A stretch of DNA of 64,000 nucleotides from Pyxidicoccus parkwaysis. Lineage in GTDB: Bacteria > Myxococcota > Myxococcia > Myxococcales > Myxococcaceae. The position numbers and the translations under genes were made by a program. The stretch lies in the NCBI RefSeq assembly GCF_017301735.1, contig NZ_CP071090.1, forward strand, positions 11,391,001 to 11,455,000. The letters are read 5' to 3'. The notes beneath the pieces are model-generated. The model did not search any database and was not told where the DNA came from. It saw nothing but the letters and a program-made list of their open reading frames with translations. This document shows positions 49,963 through 59,226 of the stretch, in pieces (position 1 is the stretch's first letter; every line of letters begins with the position of its first letter).

Positions 49963-50967
49963 TCACACATAGGGCTTCTCGATGATTCGGGTGAAGTCGA
50001 TGTCGTCGATGTCACGATGGCATGAAAGTGTGCTGTGCCATACCATGATCAATCTCGAGTGGTCCGGTTCGACAATGACCGTATTGAGCCTGGCGTGATG
50101 TGCAAGCCGCCTTTGGCCAATATGCGTGGCAAAGGAGAAGTAGCGCTTCGGGAGATCGAGCTGCAGGACGCCGCTGGGGGTCAGATTCACCAGGGCAAGG
50201 CGCTCTCCGCCTCGAAGTGGGGGCTCGAACTGCTGATCAGTGGGAGCACACTGGAGAAACTGGGAATCATAGTCGACTGGCAGCAATGGTTTTTGGGTCT
50301 TCACCCACTGCTCGTCATAGGTCCCCTGATACCGAATCCTTGGTTCCCAGTAACTGCATAGCGCCCCGAACCCACCAGGCCCCTTTTCGAGCGGCTCCCC
50401 TGGAAGCTGGACATTGGGAAGTGATTTGCCCGCACGATGAGCCGCGCTGGTACAGAAGCCTGTACCCACCGGATTCCGCCGATCAAGCCGGTGCTTGGAG
50501 GGTTCGGGGTCCTCCCGGTCATATCCTCCATAGGCGCGCTCGTATGTAATTGGCATCTGCACGAAGGGTCTGGGGGGCGTTGGCACCAGTTGCCGCACCA
50601 GGTTCCGCTCCCATGTCTGGTCGCCGCGAATCAGGAGCGCCTTCTGGCCTCTGGGGGTCCTGAGGCCTACTGCAAGCTCGTTGCAGGGCTGACCTCGTGG
50701 CGCATATGCCGTCGCATTGAGGTAGAGGTCCGTACGAGGCTTTGCGGCGATCAAATCCTGCTCGTAGAGCAGGCTCGATTCCCCTTCTGCCCCACGGTAT
50801 TCCGGGGCCAACCTGGGTTCATCTTGTTGGTCCGCAACGTCAAGAAAGCCCCCGGCTCCAATGCGGAAAGTTCCCTTGACGACCACCACCCAGTGCTTCT
50901 CGCCATGTTTGTCGATGGTGATGGCCGAGGCAGCCGCAAAGGGTGTGTGGTTTTGGAGTTCCCACAT
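49963..50967 (-). CDS. DUF2169 type VI cargo-adaptor protein
   Basis: 334 residues from ATG 50967. DUF2169 family features: N-terminal WELQNHTPFAAASAITIDKHGEKHWVVVVKGTF, central LYEQDLIAAKPRTDLYLNATAYAP and FVQMPITYERAYGG. Members are chaperone-like adaptors that load effectors on VgrG/PAAR components. Located upstream of the ketosynthase-like, DUF4150, nuclease and immunity genes on one strand, all with short gaps or overlaps, it supports a single operon. The third-position A/T use is higher than in flanking genes. Confidence 0.9.
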   Translation of the reverse strand: MWELQNHTPFAAASAITIDKHGEKHWVVVVKGTFRIGAGGFLDVADQQDEPRLAPEYRGAEGESSLLYEQDLIAAKPRTDLYLNATAYAPRGQPCNELAVGLRTPRGQKALLIRGDQTWERNLVRQLVPTPPRPFVQMPITYERAYGGYDREDPEPSKHRLDRRNPVGTGFCTSAAHRAGKSLPNVQLPGEPLEKGPGGFGALCSYWEPRIRYQGTYDEQWVKTQKPLLPVDYDSQFLQCAPTDQQFEPPLRGGERLALVNLTPSGVLQLDLPKRYFSFATHIGQRRLAHHARLNTVIVEPDHSRLIMVWHSTLSCHRDIDDIDFTRIIEKPYV

Positions 50968-51061
50968 GCAACGGCCCCCGGTCGATGAGTGGCAACCTGT
51001 TCACTGTAGGGTGCGCGGTAGAGCGCGTCAATCGCTCCTGGACGTATGGCAGACTATTGCC

Positions 51062-52366
51062 TCAGTTCCCGAAGTTCTTCGCGAACGGCCCCATCGAGAA
51101 GCTTGTTCGTGCGGCTCGGGCAGCCGCCAACTCGGCGTGCTGTCTGCCCATGAAGGCCCGTGTCTGGACCGCATGCGCGCCTCGGCTGCGGATGTATAGC
51201 TCCAGCGCGAGCACATGCCGGCGTCGCATGGGCTCGCGCTCGAGCGCGGCCAGGAGTGCCGCCGTGTCGAGTCTGCTTCCACGAAGGTAGCGGATGCCAC
51301 GCTCGAAGTTCTTCCGAGCTTTCCGCCACCAGGCCTCGACGGTTGAGCGAACGGGTATGGGCAGGCTGGCCTCCGGCGGTGGCACCAGGTTGGCATCCAG
51401 ATCTTCCTGCTCTAACGGAATGAGGGCCTCTGTCTCCTCCGGCACCCTTTGGTACTCCCCCTCCAGCTTCAGTCCTGTGATGGCCGAGAATGCCTCTCCC
51501 GCCAAGGCCGCGACTTGAGGGTCGTCCATCCATTCCAGGCACGCATCCGCGACCGAGGACTGGCCGCTGAATCCCAATGCCCAGAGCACATCTGGCCTCA
51601 GCTTCGGTTGGCGCAGCAAGCCCACCAGCCACTCTGAGTCCTGCTCATCTCCTCCAAGCGCAAGCATGACCAGGCACTGGCGCCGGCCTGGGCCACCCTC
51701 CTCCGCAACCCTGCGGCACGCGTTCCAGGCCATACGCGTGCCACAAACGAGCCCTGCCATGATTGCAGCTCCAGATACGCCCGAGCGCGGATCCACCAGC
51801 AGTTGCGGAAGCAGGCCGTTGACGATGTCCCGAGGCAGAGGGCGCACATCACGGAGCGCGGCAATCACATGCTCGGCATCGTCATGATGGAGCCACTCCT
51901 TCCTTGTTTCTTGTGGCACCTCGCCACGGAAGGCCAGCACCTGAAAGGCCATGAGTTGCAAGGCCTTGTCGTCTGCCGCAAGCCGCCTACGCAGCACCGG
52001 CTCCAGCTCATTCTTCGCGCTCAGCTCCAACGCGCGTCCCACGGCCGTGCGCTGCACGGCCTCTCCCATGTCGAACACCTGCAGGACCTTTTCAAGAGCT
52101 GGCGCTCCATTGCCGGCGAGCAGCGCGAAAGTCGAGGCGGAGATTCGCTCGCTTTCATCCGTCGTCAGGCCTGGCAGTAGTAGCTCGCTCATTGCGCTCT
52201 CACCTCCCACCACCAATCCGTCTAGATGGGCCAGCAAACGCTCCTCGCGCCTCGTGGTCGCTTGGAGGTCACATTCTGCTGACACGAGGGCTCGCTCCCA
52301 TTGCGACCAAAGGAACGTTGCCTCATCGAGGTGCTCTTCAAGCACGTCCATCATTACGGGGGCCAT
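51062..52366 (-). CDS. TIGR02270-family helical-repeat protein of type VI loci
   Basis: 434 residues from ATG 52366; TTG 52372 is an alternative. The helical, HEAT-like sequence fits TIGR02270: DVLEEHLDEATFLWSQWERALVSAECDL at the start, then repeating two-helix units (ALQLMAFQVLAFRGEVPQE, SVADACLEWMDDPQVAALAGEAFSAITGL). The family occurs with DUF2169 and PAAR-like genes and is thought to help cargo assembly, but no activity is known. It is the first gene of the minus-strand cassette, 94 bp before DUF2169. Its upstream region is AT-richer than the surroundings. Confidence 0.87.
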   Translation of the reverse strand: MAPVMMDVLEEHLDEATFLWSQWERALVSAECDLQATTRREERLLAHLDGLVVGGESAMSELLLPGLTTDESERISASTFALLAGNGAPALEKVLQVFDMGEAVQRTAVGRALELSAKNELEPVLRRRLAADDKALQLMAFQVLAFRGEVPQETRKEWLHHDDAEHVIAALRDVRPLPRDIVNGLLPQLLVDPRSGVSGAAIMAGLVCGTRMAWNACRRVAEEGGPGRRQCLVMLALGGDEQDSEWLVGLLRQPKLRPDVLWALGFSGQSSVADACLEWMDDPQVAALAGEAFSAITGLKLEGEYQRVPEETEALIPLEQEDLDANLVPPPEASLPIPVRSTVEAWWRKARKNFERGIRYLRGSRLDTAALLAALEREPMRRRHVLALELYIRSRGAHAVQTRAFMGRQHAELAAARAARTSFSMGPFAKNFGN

Positions 52367-52387
52367 GTTCAATCAAGCATAGGTAAA

Positions 52388-52746
52388 ATGAGAGCCTATT
52401 GGCGAGGAGCAATTCTAATCATGCTTGGAGTAAGTGGTAGGCGCTCGATTTCCCTCTGTCAGGCATTGCCCGCGGGCGCGCACGACTGCGCAGATGCGCG
52501 GAGTGCTCCGCTCCACGTGGCATCAGGGAGGAAAGTGGAGTGTTTCCATGTCCATGGTGGATTTGCCTCGAGATTCGCCTGCCGCGTCTGCTTGCTTCCC
52601 AGAGAGAAACTGCGCGACGTGTGTAAGCGACACGGGAGTGGGGCACCCTCACCGAGGGCGGCTGCCTCGGCATGGCGTTCGACCAGGACTCGACAGCAGA
52701 GGGCGGCCGCGTCGGCAGCGGCCGCCCCCGTGTCACCCGCTGCCGG
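52388..52746 (+). other. 380-base gap upstream of the type VI operon, possible gene remnant
   Basis: Between the TIGR02270 start and the IS end no complete gene is visible. The plus strand opens with MRAYWRGAILIMLGVSGRRS, a signal-like start, and two frames each carry Cys-containing, plausible segments, so a broken small exported protein is possible. A perfect 10-bp stem (GGGCGGCCGC at 52701-52710, GCGGCCGCCC at 52718-52727) lies just before the IS end and may be that gene's terminator. Confidence 0.3.
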
Positions 52747-52778
52747 TGAGCGTCAAGGTTGTTGTCGCGTGAGAGGGT

Positions 52779-53810
52779 TCAGCCGATACGCTTCATCTCC
52801 TGCACTGCCGGGGTGAGGTTCGGAGAGGGACCGAGACGGACAGGGCCCATCGGCGTCCAGTTGCGCGTGTCGCGGCTCCAGCGCTCGGGGTGCCGGTCAC
52901 GAGCGCGTTGGTACACCTTGCGGCGTCGGGCCAGCAGCGCGTCCTCGCGACCGAAGTGCCTGTCATCGGGCGTGACGAAGCGGATGGCGGAGTGGCGGTG
53001 CTCGGTGTTGTACCAGCCCACGAAGCGCGTCACCCAGGCTCGCGCGTCCTCGACGGATGCGAAGGGCCGCCGCGGGAAGGAGGGGCGGTACTTCAGCGTA
53101 CGGAAGAGAGCCTCGGAGAAGGGGTTGTCGTCCGAGACGCGGGGCCGGCTGAAGGAGGGCGTGACGCCCAGCCACTGCAGGGTGGCCAGCAACGTGGCGC
53201 CCTTCATGGGGCCGCCGTTGTCCGAGTGCAGCACCAGCCCCTCGGGGCAGTCGGCCTGCTGCCAGCAGCCGCGGATGAGGGCTGCGGCATGCTCAGACGA
53301 CTCCTCCTCGTGCACCTCAAAGCCCATGATGCGCCGGCTGAAGACGTCCACCACCAGGTACAGGTAGAGGAAGGCTCCCTTCACCGGGCCCTTCAAGTAG
53401 GTGATGTCCCAGCTCCACACCTGGTTCGGCCCGGTGGCGGTGTGCTCGGCCCGGGGCCTGAGCGTGGGGGCCTTGGCATGGCCTCGGTGGGCCAGCTGCC
53501 CCGCTTCGCGCAGCACCCGGTAGAAGCTCGCCTCGCTGGCCACGTACTCGCCGCGGTCCGCCAACCTGGGGACAATCTGCTTGGGTGAGGCGTCGCGGAA
53601 CTCCTCGCTGTTGGCCACCGCCAGGATACGGCGCCGCTCCAGCTCGGAGAGGCGGTTGGCCGGCTGGGTCCGTGGGCCGCACCGCCCGTCTTGGGCCGTG
53701 GCTGGCTTCCTCCAGCGCTGGATGGTGCGAGGGGCCACCCCGAGCCGCTCGCACACGGCCTCCAGGCGCACGCCCTTTTCCAGCGCCTCGTCGATGAGGG
53801 CGAGCATCAT
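52779..53810 (-). CDS. IS3-family transposase OrfB (DDE domain)
   Basis: 343 residues if started at ATG 53810, which overlaps the OrfA stop (ATGA). N-terminal HTH (LEAVCERLGVAPRTIQRW), then the integrase-like DDE domain: first Asp in WSWDITYLKGPVKG, second Asp in VLHSDNGGPMKG, Glu in NPFSEALFRTLKYRP. Spacing is normal for IS3. It is read in the -1 frame relative to OrfA; an A8 run at 53882-53889 lies in the overlap and could allow a programmed -1 frameshift giving an OrfAB fusion. All catalytic residues are present, so the element may be active. Confidence 0.9.
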   Translation of the reverse strand: MMLALIDEALEKGVRLEAVCERLGVAPRTIQRWRKPATAQDGRCGPRTQPANRLSELERRRILAVANSEEFRDASPKQIVPRLADRGEYVASEASFYRVLREAGQLAHRGHAKAPTLRPRAEHTATGPNQVWSWDITYLKGPVKGAFLYLYLVVDVFSRRIMGFEVHEEESSEHAAALIRGCWQQADCPEGLVLHSDNGGPMKGATLLATLQWLGVTPSFSRPRVSDDNPFSEALFRTLKYRPSFPRRPFASVEDARAWVTRFVGWYNTEHRHSAIRFVTPDDRHFGREDALLARRRKVYQRARDRHPERWSRDTRNWTPMGPVRLGPSPNLTPAVQEMKRIG

Positions 53811-54370
53811 TTCTCGCTCTTCTCGTCCGCTGCGTCGTCCTCGTCTTCCAGAGGCCTCTCGTCCCAGCCCAGCGCCTGGAGTTTTTTTTCGAGCACCAGC
53901 AGCGCGGCCGTCTCGGCCAGCGCCTTCTCCTTGCGGCGCAACTCGCGCTCGAGCTCCTTCACCCGCTTCTCCGAGGAGGCCAGCCGCCGACGCTGGCTGG
54001 CCGTCATGGCTCCGGAGGAGGCCGTCTGCGCTCCCTGGGAGAGGGCTCCGGCGGCAGCGGCCCGCCACTCCGCTAGCTGCTCTTCGTGCAGCCCCTCCCG
54101 GCGCAAAAGTGCTCCCAGCGCCTCGCCCTCCAAGCCGTGCGCCTCCGCCAGCACGCGCAGCTTCTCCTCGGGCGTCCACTTCTTCGGGCCAGCGGGCTTT
54201 TTCTCCTCGGGCGGGGGCGTCATCGCCGCCACCCTATTCGCCTCCCGCAGCCACTGCGAGAGCGTCGGCTGGGAGACTCCCACCTGACGGGCCAGCGCTG
54301 CGGCGCTCACCGCGCCCGGGCCCACCATCCGCTTCACCATCTGCGCCTTGAATGCATCCGTGTACGGCAC
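53807..54370 (-). CDS. IS3-family OrfA (HTH DNA-binding subunit)
   Basis: 187 residues from ATG 54370. N-terminal helix-turn-helix (AFKAQMVKRMVGPGAVSAAALARQVGVSQPTLSQWLREA) followed by a second helical region (KWTPEEKLRVLAEAHGLEGEALGALLRREGL) and a leucine-zipper-like coiled coil (SSEKRVKELERELRRKEKALAETAALLVLEKKLQ). The A8 slippery run falls at LEKKL, directly after the coiled coil. It binds the inverted ends and forms the fusion transposase with OrfB. Confidence 0.88.
   Translation of the reverse strand: MPYTDAFKAQMVKRMVGPGAVSAAALARQVGVSQPTLSQWLREANRVAAMTPPPEEKKPAGPKKWTPEEKLRVLAEAHGLEGEALGALLRREGLHEEQLAEWRAAAAGALSQGAQTASSGAMTASQRRRLASSEKRVKELERELRRKEKALAETAALLVLEKKLQALGWDERPLEDEDDAADEKSEK
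53882..53889 (-). promoter_or_regulatory. Slippery A8 run for -1 frameshifting in the IS3 element
   Basis: On the coding (minus) strand the sequence reads GAAAAAAAAC inside orfA codons for LEKK. OrfB is in the -1 frame relative to OrfA, which is the arrangement expected for programmed frameshifting at such a run. Confidence 0.75.
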
Positions 54371-54452
54371 TGCGTCCTGCCTGCTCTCGCCCCAGGGCGT
54401 CGTCAGCTCGGCACGTCAGCCGAGGCGACAACTTCCCTGACACAGGGGGCTG

Positions 54453-57400
54453 CTACTTCGTGAAGGTGATGGGCCCGTTGGACTGCGTGCTGTTGCCCGC
54501 GCCGTCCACGGCCTTCACCCGCCACGTGTGGCTGCCGGCGTTCAGCCCCGTAATGGAGAGCTGCTCCGTGCCCACGCCGTACACCTCGAACTCCCACAGC
54601 GAGTAGCCGTAGCCCGTCCCGCGCTGCACGCCGCGCATCCGCACGTAGCGCCCGACGCCGCTCAGGCCGGTGAGGTCGTCCTCACCGCCGTCTCCCGTCG
54701 TCACGTTGCGCAGCGTCTGCCAGCCCGTGCTCCCGTCGAGCGACGTCTCCACCACGTACTGCTTGCCGTACGCCGCCTCCCAGCTCAGCCGCACGCGCTT
54801 GAGGGAGTACACCGCCCCGAGGTCCACGGTGATGGACTCCGTGTCCGGACTGGCCGTGTCATTCCGGCTGGACCATCGCGTAGCCGCATTGCCGTCCACC
54901 GCGTCGTTCGGGCTGCCGAACTCGTTGGACGTCGCCGCCACGTTCTTCCCCAGCGCGAGGTTCGTCGTCGTCCCCACGTACGCATGCGGCGTCGCCGTGG
55001 GGCTGCGGTCCGTGCCGTCCACGTTGAGCACGTACTGCGACACGCCCGCGCCCACGTCCGTCGTCTGCTCCCAGATGAACGTCGTCGTCGCCCCCGACAC
55101 CGTCGAGCCCGCCGCCGGCACCAGCGCCGTGAAGGCCGCGGGCGGCGCCGTGTCGTTCATCGTGAAGGTCGCCGTGGCGGACGTCGTGACTCCCCCCGCC
55201 CAGTTGTAGGCCTTCACGAACCACGTGTGCGCCCCGTTGCCGATGGCCGTGCTCGTCAGCGACGCGGACGGAGTCCTCACCGTCGCCACCGGGAACGGGC
55301 TGCCGTCCAGGTACACCTCGTAGCGGTGGATGCCCGTCTGCGGGTCGCTGCTCGCCGTCCACGTGAAGGTGGGCTTCGTCGTAATCGTGGAGCCCGGCGC
55401 CGGCGTGGTGAGCGTGAAGGCCGTGGGCGGCGTGGCGTCCACCAGCCCGAAGCCCTGGATGCCCGCGCCGTACTGGAACAGCGGGTTGCCGTAGATGGGC
55501 TGAATCGCCTGGCCCGTCGCAATCTTCTGGCGAATCTCCGCGCGCTGCGCCGCCGTGGCGCCCAAATCAAAGGGCAAATCCCACTGCTCCAGCTGGCCAC
55601 TCTCTACGTCCGTGCCCACCTGGTCCATGCCGCGCGGGAGCTGCCACGGCAGCATGCCGCGCGGGAAGACGTCGCCGAAGAGCACGTCCGCCACGGCCGG
55701 GCCTCCGGAGTCGCCGGGCCGGTACGCGACGAGCAGCGCGTTGCTCTGTGGCACCACGTTGGTCAGCACGTACGGGCGCGGGAGGATGACCACCGTCGTC
55801 GTGGGGATGTTCTGCGACTTGAAGCCGGTGATGACGCCGTACTGGTTGCCCCACTTCGCGTCGTGCGCGGGGCCGATGGGGTCTCCGGGCAGGTAGGGCT
55901 TCTCCTTGTCCCACTCGGTGCCGTGGGTGAAGTAGCTCTCGCCCACCACGACGATGGCCGCGTTGGGCGTCACGCCCGCGGGCGCCGCGTCCTTGTAGAC
56001 GGTGATGCCCGCGGCCTCCGCGCGCTGCTTGATGGCCTGGTAGATGGTGAGGTCCCCGAACTCCGTCCCGTGGAAGTCCGAGCGCCACGTCACCATGCAG
56101 GACGGGTCATCCGCGCGCGGGCCTGCGACGACAATCGACGCACCGGCGGCCAGCCGCAGCGGCAGCGCGCCGTCGTTCTTCAGGAGCGTCATCGCGTTGG
56201 CCGCCGCGCGGCGCACCAGCGCCTTGTGGTCCGCCGTGTGCCACTGCGAGGTGCCGCCGGGGCCGCCCCGGTACGGGTCCTCGAAGACGCCCATGCGGAA
56301 CTTCAATTCCAGGATGCGGCGCGCGGCCTCGTCGATGCGCGACGCCGCGACTTCGCTCTCGAACGCGCCCATCTGCGTCGGCGTGGCGCCGCCCATGACG
56401 TCCGAGCCCGCCGTCGCCGAGCGAGACCACGCGCCCGACGGCAGCCAGTCCGAGCAGATGACGCCCGTGTACCCGAGCTTCGTGCGCAGGTAGTTGATGA
56501 TGCTCGGGTTGTCTCCGGCGCCGTAGCCCTCCGGCCCGAGCAGCCAGCTCCCCGCGTAGCCCGGCATGATGCCGCTGGTGCCGGCCTCGAGCGCCGCGTG
56601 CCACGGACGCATGTGGTAGTGGATGGTGGTGCCGTCGTAGGTGATGCCGGCCTCACCGCCCGCGCCCTGGCCCGGCCAGTGCTTCGTCGTCACCCAGATG
56701 GAATGCGGATTCACTTCCGGGCCGCCTTGCAGGCCCGCGATGAGCGCGCGGGTGAGGCCGGCCGCCAGGTCCGCGTCCTCGCCGTTGCCCTCTTGGATGC
56801 GCGGGTAGAGCACCTTGGTGCCCACCTCGGCCAGCGGCGACAGCGTGCCGCGGCTGCCTATCGCGAGCTGCTCGCGGCGCTGCATGTCTCCCAACTCGTA
56901 GACGGTGTCCAAGTCACGCGAGGCCGCGAGCGCGGGCTGCGTGGGCCAGCTCGTCTTGTAGCCGTGGATGGTGTCGCCCGCGTCGATGTGGGGGATTCCC
57001 AGGCGCGTGGCGGCGGAGGCCTTCTGGAAGTTGACGATGTCCTGCGGGCTCAGGGGGCCCATCATGAAGCCGGCCTCCGGCACCGTCTTCGCGTCGTAGA
57101 ACATCTGCAACGCCTTCTCGTGCAGCGTCATGCGCGACATCAGGTCGTTGACGCGCGTGGCGATGGGGTTGTGCCAGTCCTCGTAGGGCTCAATCGTCCC
57201 GTTCTTGTTGAGGTCGCGGATGCCGTTGATGAGCGGCACCGCGTCCGCCACCGTCTCCACCACCGGCAGGTACACGGAGAAGGTGCGCAGGTCCGAGCGC
57301 GTGGTGCCGCCGCTCGGGAGGGTGGCCACGACGTACCACTTGTACGTCCAGCGGTCCGGCAGGTCCTCGGTCAGCGTCCATGACGTGGCCGTGGTGGTGG

Positions 57401-58922
57401 TCATCAGCGTGTAGCGGTCCAGCAGGCTGCCCGGCGCCATCCAGTCGTAGTCGTTGCGGCTGATGTTCAGGTAGACCTTGTAGTTCGTCGCGCCGGTGAC
57501 GGCGGCCCACTGGAGCGTGGGGCGGCGCGTGCCGGTAATCATGGCGCCGTTGGCGGGCGCGGTGACGGCGAAGGCTCCGGAGACGGGCGGCGGCGCGGGA
57601 GCCACGTACGGGTCGGGGATGATGGTCCTGTCGCGCCCGTCGGGGCCCGTGCCCGTGGAATAGATTTCCACCTTCCACTCGGCTCCCTGCACCGCGAGCG
57701 CGGAGACAGTCTGGCCGCGCTGCACCACGCCGTTGGCGTCCGTGACGACAAGCCGGATGTCCGTGTTGGGCTGCGTGGGCGAGAACTGGTTCTTGGACAT
57801 CGTCACCGTGGTGTTCGGCGCGAAGGTGATTTCGTAGGTGAAGGGCCCGGGCGGGTTGCGCACGGAGGGCGTGGTGTTGCCCTCCTCGGGCGTGGGCGTG
57901 ACGCTGATGGGCGCGGGCGAGACGTTGATTTTCGCGTAGGCCAGCTCGGGGAACATGAGCTTCACCGTCTGGTTCGTCGTCTGCGGGGGCGGGTCGGTGG
58001 GGCCGCCGCCGGGCCCGTACACCTCGAAGGACCAGAGCGAGTAGCCGTAGCCGGTGCCGCGCTCGATTCCGCGCATGCGCACGTACCGCGCGCTGCCCGA
58101 AACGGTGGTCTGCCGGATGCCCGCGGCGTCGTTGCTCACGTTGGGCGCGAGCGCCGTCCAGGTGGCGTCGTCGTTGGAGCCCTCGAGCGCATACGTCTTG
58201 CCGTAGGCGCCCTCCCAGTTGAGCACCACCTTGCCGAGCTGCTGCACGGAGCCGAGGTCCACGCGAATCCACTCCGAGGCCGTCGCGGCGGAGGACCAGC
58301 GCGTGCCGGCGTCTCCGTCGAAGGCGTACTGCGCGGCGAGCTGCGGAGCGTTGACCTCCACGCTGGACGCGGTGGCGGGCCGGCCCTTCGCGAGGTCTCC
58401 GGCGGGGGCCGTGCCGCCGTACACCGCGAGCTCCCACAGCGAGTAGCCGTAGTCCACCGCGCCGCGCACCTGGCAGAGGATGCGCACGTAGCGGCCGGTG
58501 GCCGTCAGCGCGAGGTCATCCGTGCCGCCGTCGCCGTCGGTGACGACGCGCGCGTTCTGCCACGTGTTGCCGTCCGTGGAGACCTGCACGGTGTAGCCCT
58601 TGCCGTACGCCGTCTCCCAGGTGAGCACCACGCGGCCGATGGTGGTGCTCGCGCCGAGGTCCACCTGAATCCACTCGCTGGTGGTGAAGGCGCTGCCCCA
58701 GCGCGTGGTGGCGATGCCGTCCACCGCGTAGCTGCCGGGCAGGCCCGCTTCACTCGTGGACGTCGTCACCGGCTTGTTGAGGGCCAGGTTGACGGTGCCC
58801 ACCTGCGCCTGCGCGGACGGCGCGAAGGCCACCACACCCACTGCCGCGAGCATGGCGCACGCACGGGCCAGCCAGAGGCGGGCACCGTGCGCGCGTTGCA
58901 CGCGGGGAATCGGCACAGTCAT
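54453..58922 (-). CDS. Very large exported GH3 glycosidase with three discoidin (F5/8C) domains
   Basis: 1489 residues from ATG 58922 (GTG 58964 is less likely); signal ends near AQAQVGT (about 40). Order: discoidin domain 1 (about 45-170, NLALNKPVTTSTSEAG), discoidin 2 (about 178-303), a beta linker, FnIII-like (about 450-552), GH3 catalytic barrel (about 590-860) with KHWPGQGAGG and nucleophile Asp in VICSDWLPSG (about residue 825), GH3 C-terminal domain (about 900-1150, RADDPSCMVTW), two Ig-like segments, discoidin 3 (about 1330-1450, GYGYSLWEFEVYG) and a final Ig-like end. It probably hydrolyses beta-linked glucan or glycoside outside the cell, with the discoidin domains gripping polysaccharide. 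An IS3 element abuts the 3' end. Confidence 0.92.
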   Translation of the reverse strand: MTVPIPRVQRAHGARLWLARACAMLAAVGVVAFAPSAQAQVGTVNLALNKPVTTSTSEAGLPGSYAVDGIATTRWGSAFTTSEWIQVDLGASTTIGRVVLTWETAYGKGYTVQVSTDGNTWQNARVVTDGDGGTDDLALTATGRYVRILCQVRGAVDYGYSLWELAVYGGTAPAGDLAKGRPATASSVEVNAPQLAAQYAFDGDAGTRWSSAATASEWIRVDLGSVQQLGKVVLNWEGAYGKTYALEGSNDDATWTALAPNVSNDAAGIRQTTVSGSARYVRMRGIERGTGYGYSLWSFEVYGPGGGPTDPPPQTTNQTVKLMFPELAYAKINVSPAPISVTPTPEEGNTTPSVRNPPGPFTYEITFAPNTTVTMSKNQFSPTQPNTDIRLVVTDANGVVQRGQTVSALAVQGAEWKVEIYSTGTGPDGRDRTIIPDPYVAPAPPPVSGAFAVTAPANGAMITGTRRPTLQWAAVTGATNYKVYLNISRNDYDWMAPGSLLDRYTLMTTTTATSWTLTEDLPDRWTYKWYVVATLPSGGTTRSDLRTFSVYLPVVETVADAVPLINGIRDLNKNGTIEPYEDWHNPIATRVNDLMSRMTLHEKALQMFYDAKTVPEAGFMMGPLSPQDIVNFQKASAATRLGIPHIDAGDTIHGYKTSWPTQPALAASRDLDTVYELGDMQRREQLAIGSRGTLSPLAEVGTKVLYPRIQEGNGEDADLAAGLTRALIAGLQGGPEVNPHSIWVTTKHWPGQGAGGEAGITYDGTTIHYHMRPWHAALEAGTSGIMPGYAGSWLLGPEGYGAGDNPSIINYLRTKLGYTGVICSDWLPSGAWSRSATAGSDVMGGATPTQMGAFESEVAASRIDEAARRILELKFRMGVFEDPYRGGPGGTSQWHTADHKALVRRAAANAMTLLKNDGALPLRLAAGASIVVAGPRADDPSCMVTWRSDFHGTEFGDLTIYQAIKQRAEAAGITVYKDAAPAGVTPNAAIVVVGESYFTHGTEWDKEKPYLPGDPIGPAHDAKWGNQYGVITGFKSQNIPTTTVVILPRPYVLTNVVPQSNALLVAYRPGDSGGPAVADVLFGDVFPRGMLPWQLPRGMDQVGTDVESGQLEQWDLPFDLGATAAQRAEIRQKIATGQAIQPIYGNPLFQYGAGIQGFGLVDATPPTAFTLTTPAPGSTITTKPTFTWTASSDPQTGIHRYEVYLDGSPFPVATVRTPSASLTSTAIGNGAHTWFVKAYNWAGGVTTSATATFTMNDTAPPAAFTALVPAAGSTVSGATTTFIWEQTTDVGAGVSQYVLNVDGTDRSPTATPHAYVGTTTNLALGKNVAATSNEFGSPNDAVDGNAATRWSSRNDTASPDTESITVDLGAVYSLKRVRLSWEAAYGKQYVVETSLDGSTGWQTLRNVTTGDGGEDDLTGLSGVGRYVRMRGVQRGTGYGYSLWEFEVYGVGTEQLSITGLNAGSHTWRVKAVDGAGNSTQSNGPITFTK

Positions 58923-59226
58923 AGGGGAAAAGCGGGCCGCTGGAGAAAGTGGGGGAGGGGACACCGGAGCGACTGTCGAGGAGGAACTGCGTCCGAGCGG
59001 TCCATTCCTTTCTGCCTATGATTTTAATTGTTCGGACGTTGGATAAAGTCAAATCAGGTCCTGATAACGCGGCAAGTCGCGTGTTTCGGGTGAGCGTGGA
59101 CGCGCACGGAGGCGCAGCGCGGCTGCACTTGCACCGTGCTGCTGGTGATACCGGGTTGCGTGGAAGTGACATATGGCGGCGGGCGCTCCTCCTGCGGGAG
59201 GGCGCCACACGCACGCCGATGAAACA
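58923..59226 (-). promoter_or_regulatory. Promoter-like region of the GH3 gene
   Basis: No gene is visible in this stretch. An AT-rich island (59020-59055) carries, on the minus strand, TTGACT (59052-59047) and, 17 bases further, AATTAA, acceptable as -35 and -10 boxes. This would give an untranslated leader of about 100 bases before ATG 58922. Other parts show no structure. Confidence 0.4.

Larger units (their letters stand above)
52747..54444 (-). mobile_element. IS3-family insertion sequence, about 1.7 kb
   Basis: Contains overlapping orfA and orfB with the features of IS3 elements. Candidate inverted ends: TGAGCGTCAAGGTTGTTGTC (52747-52766) and, on the other strand, TGTGTCAGGGAAGTTGTCGC (54444-54425); they share GTCA, GG and GTTGTCGC in order. 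No clear target-site duplication can be read, so the boundaries may be off by a few bases. The inner gene ends look intact and the element lies eight bases beyond the stop codon of the GH3 gene, next to the type VI operon. Confidence 0.8.
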
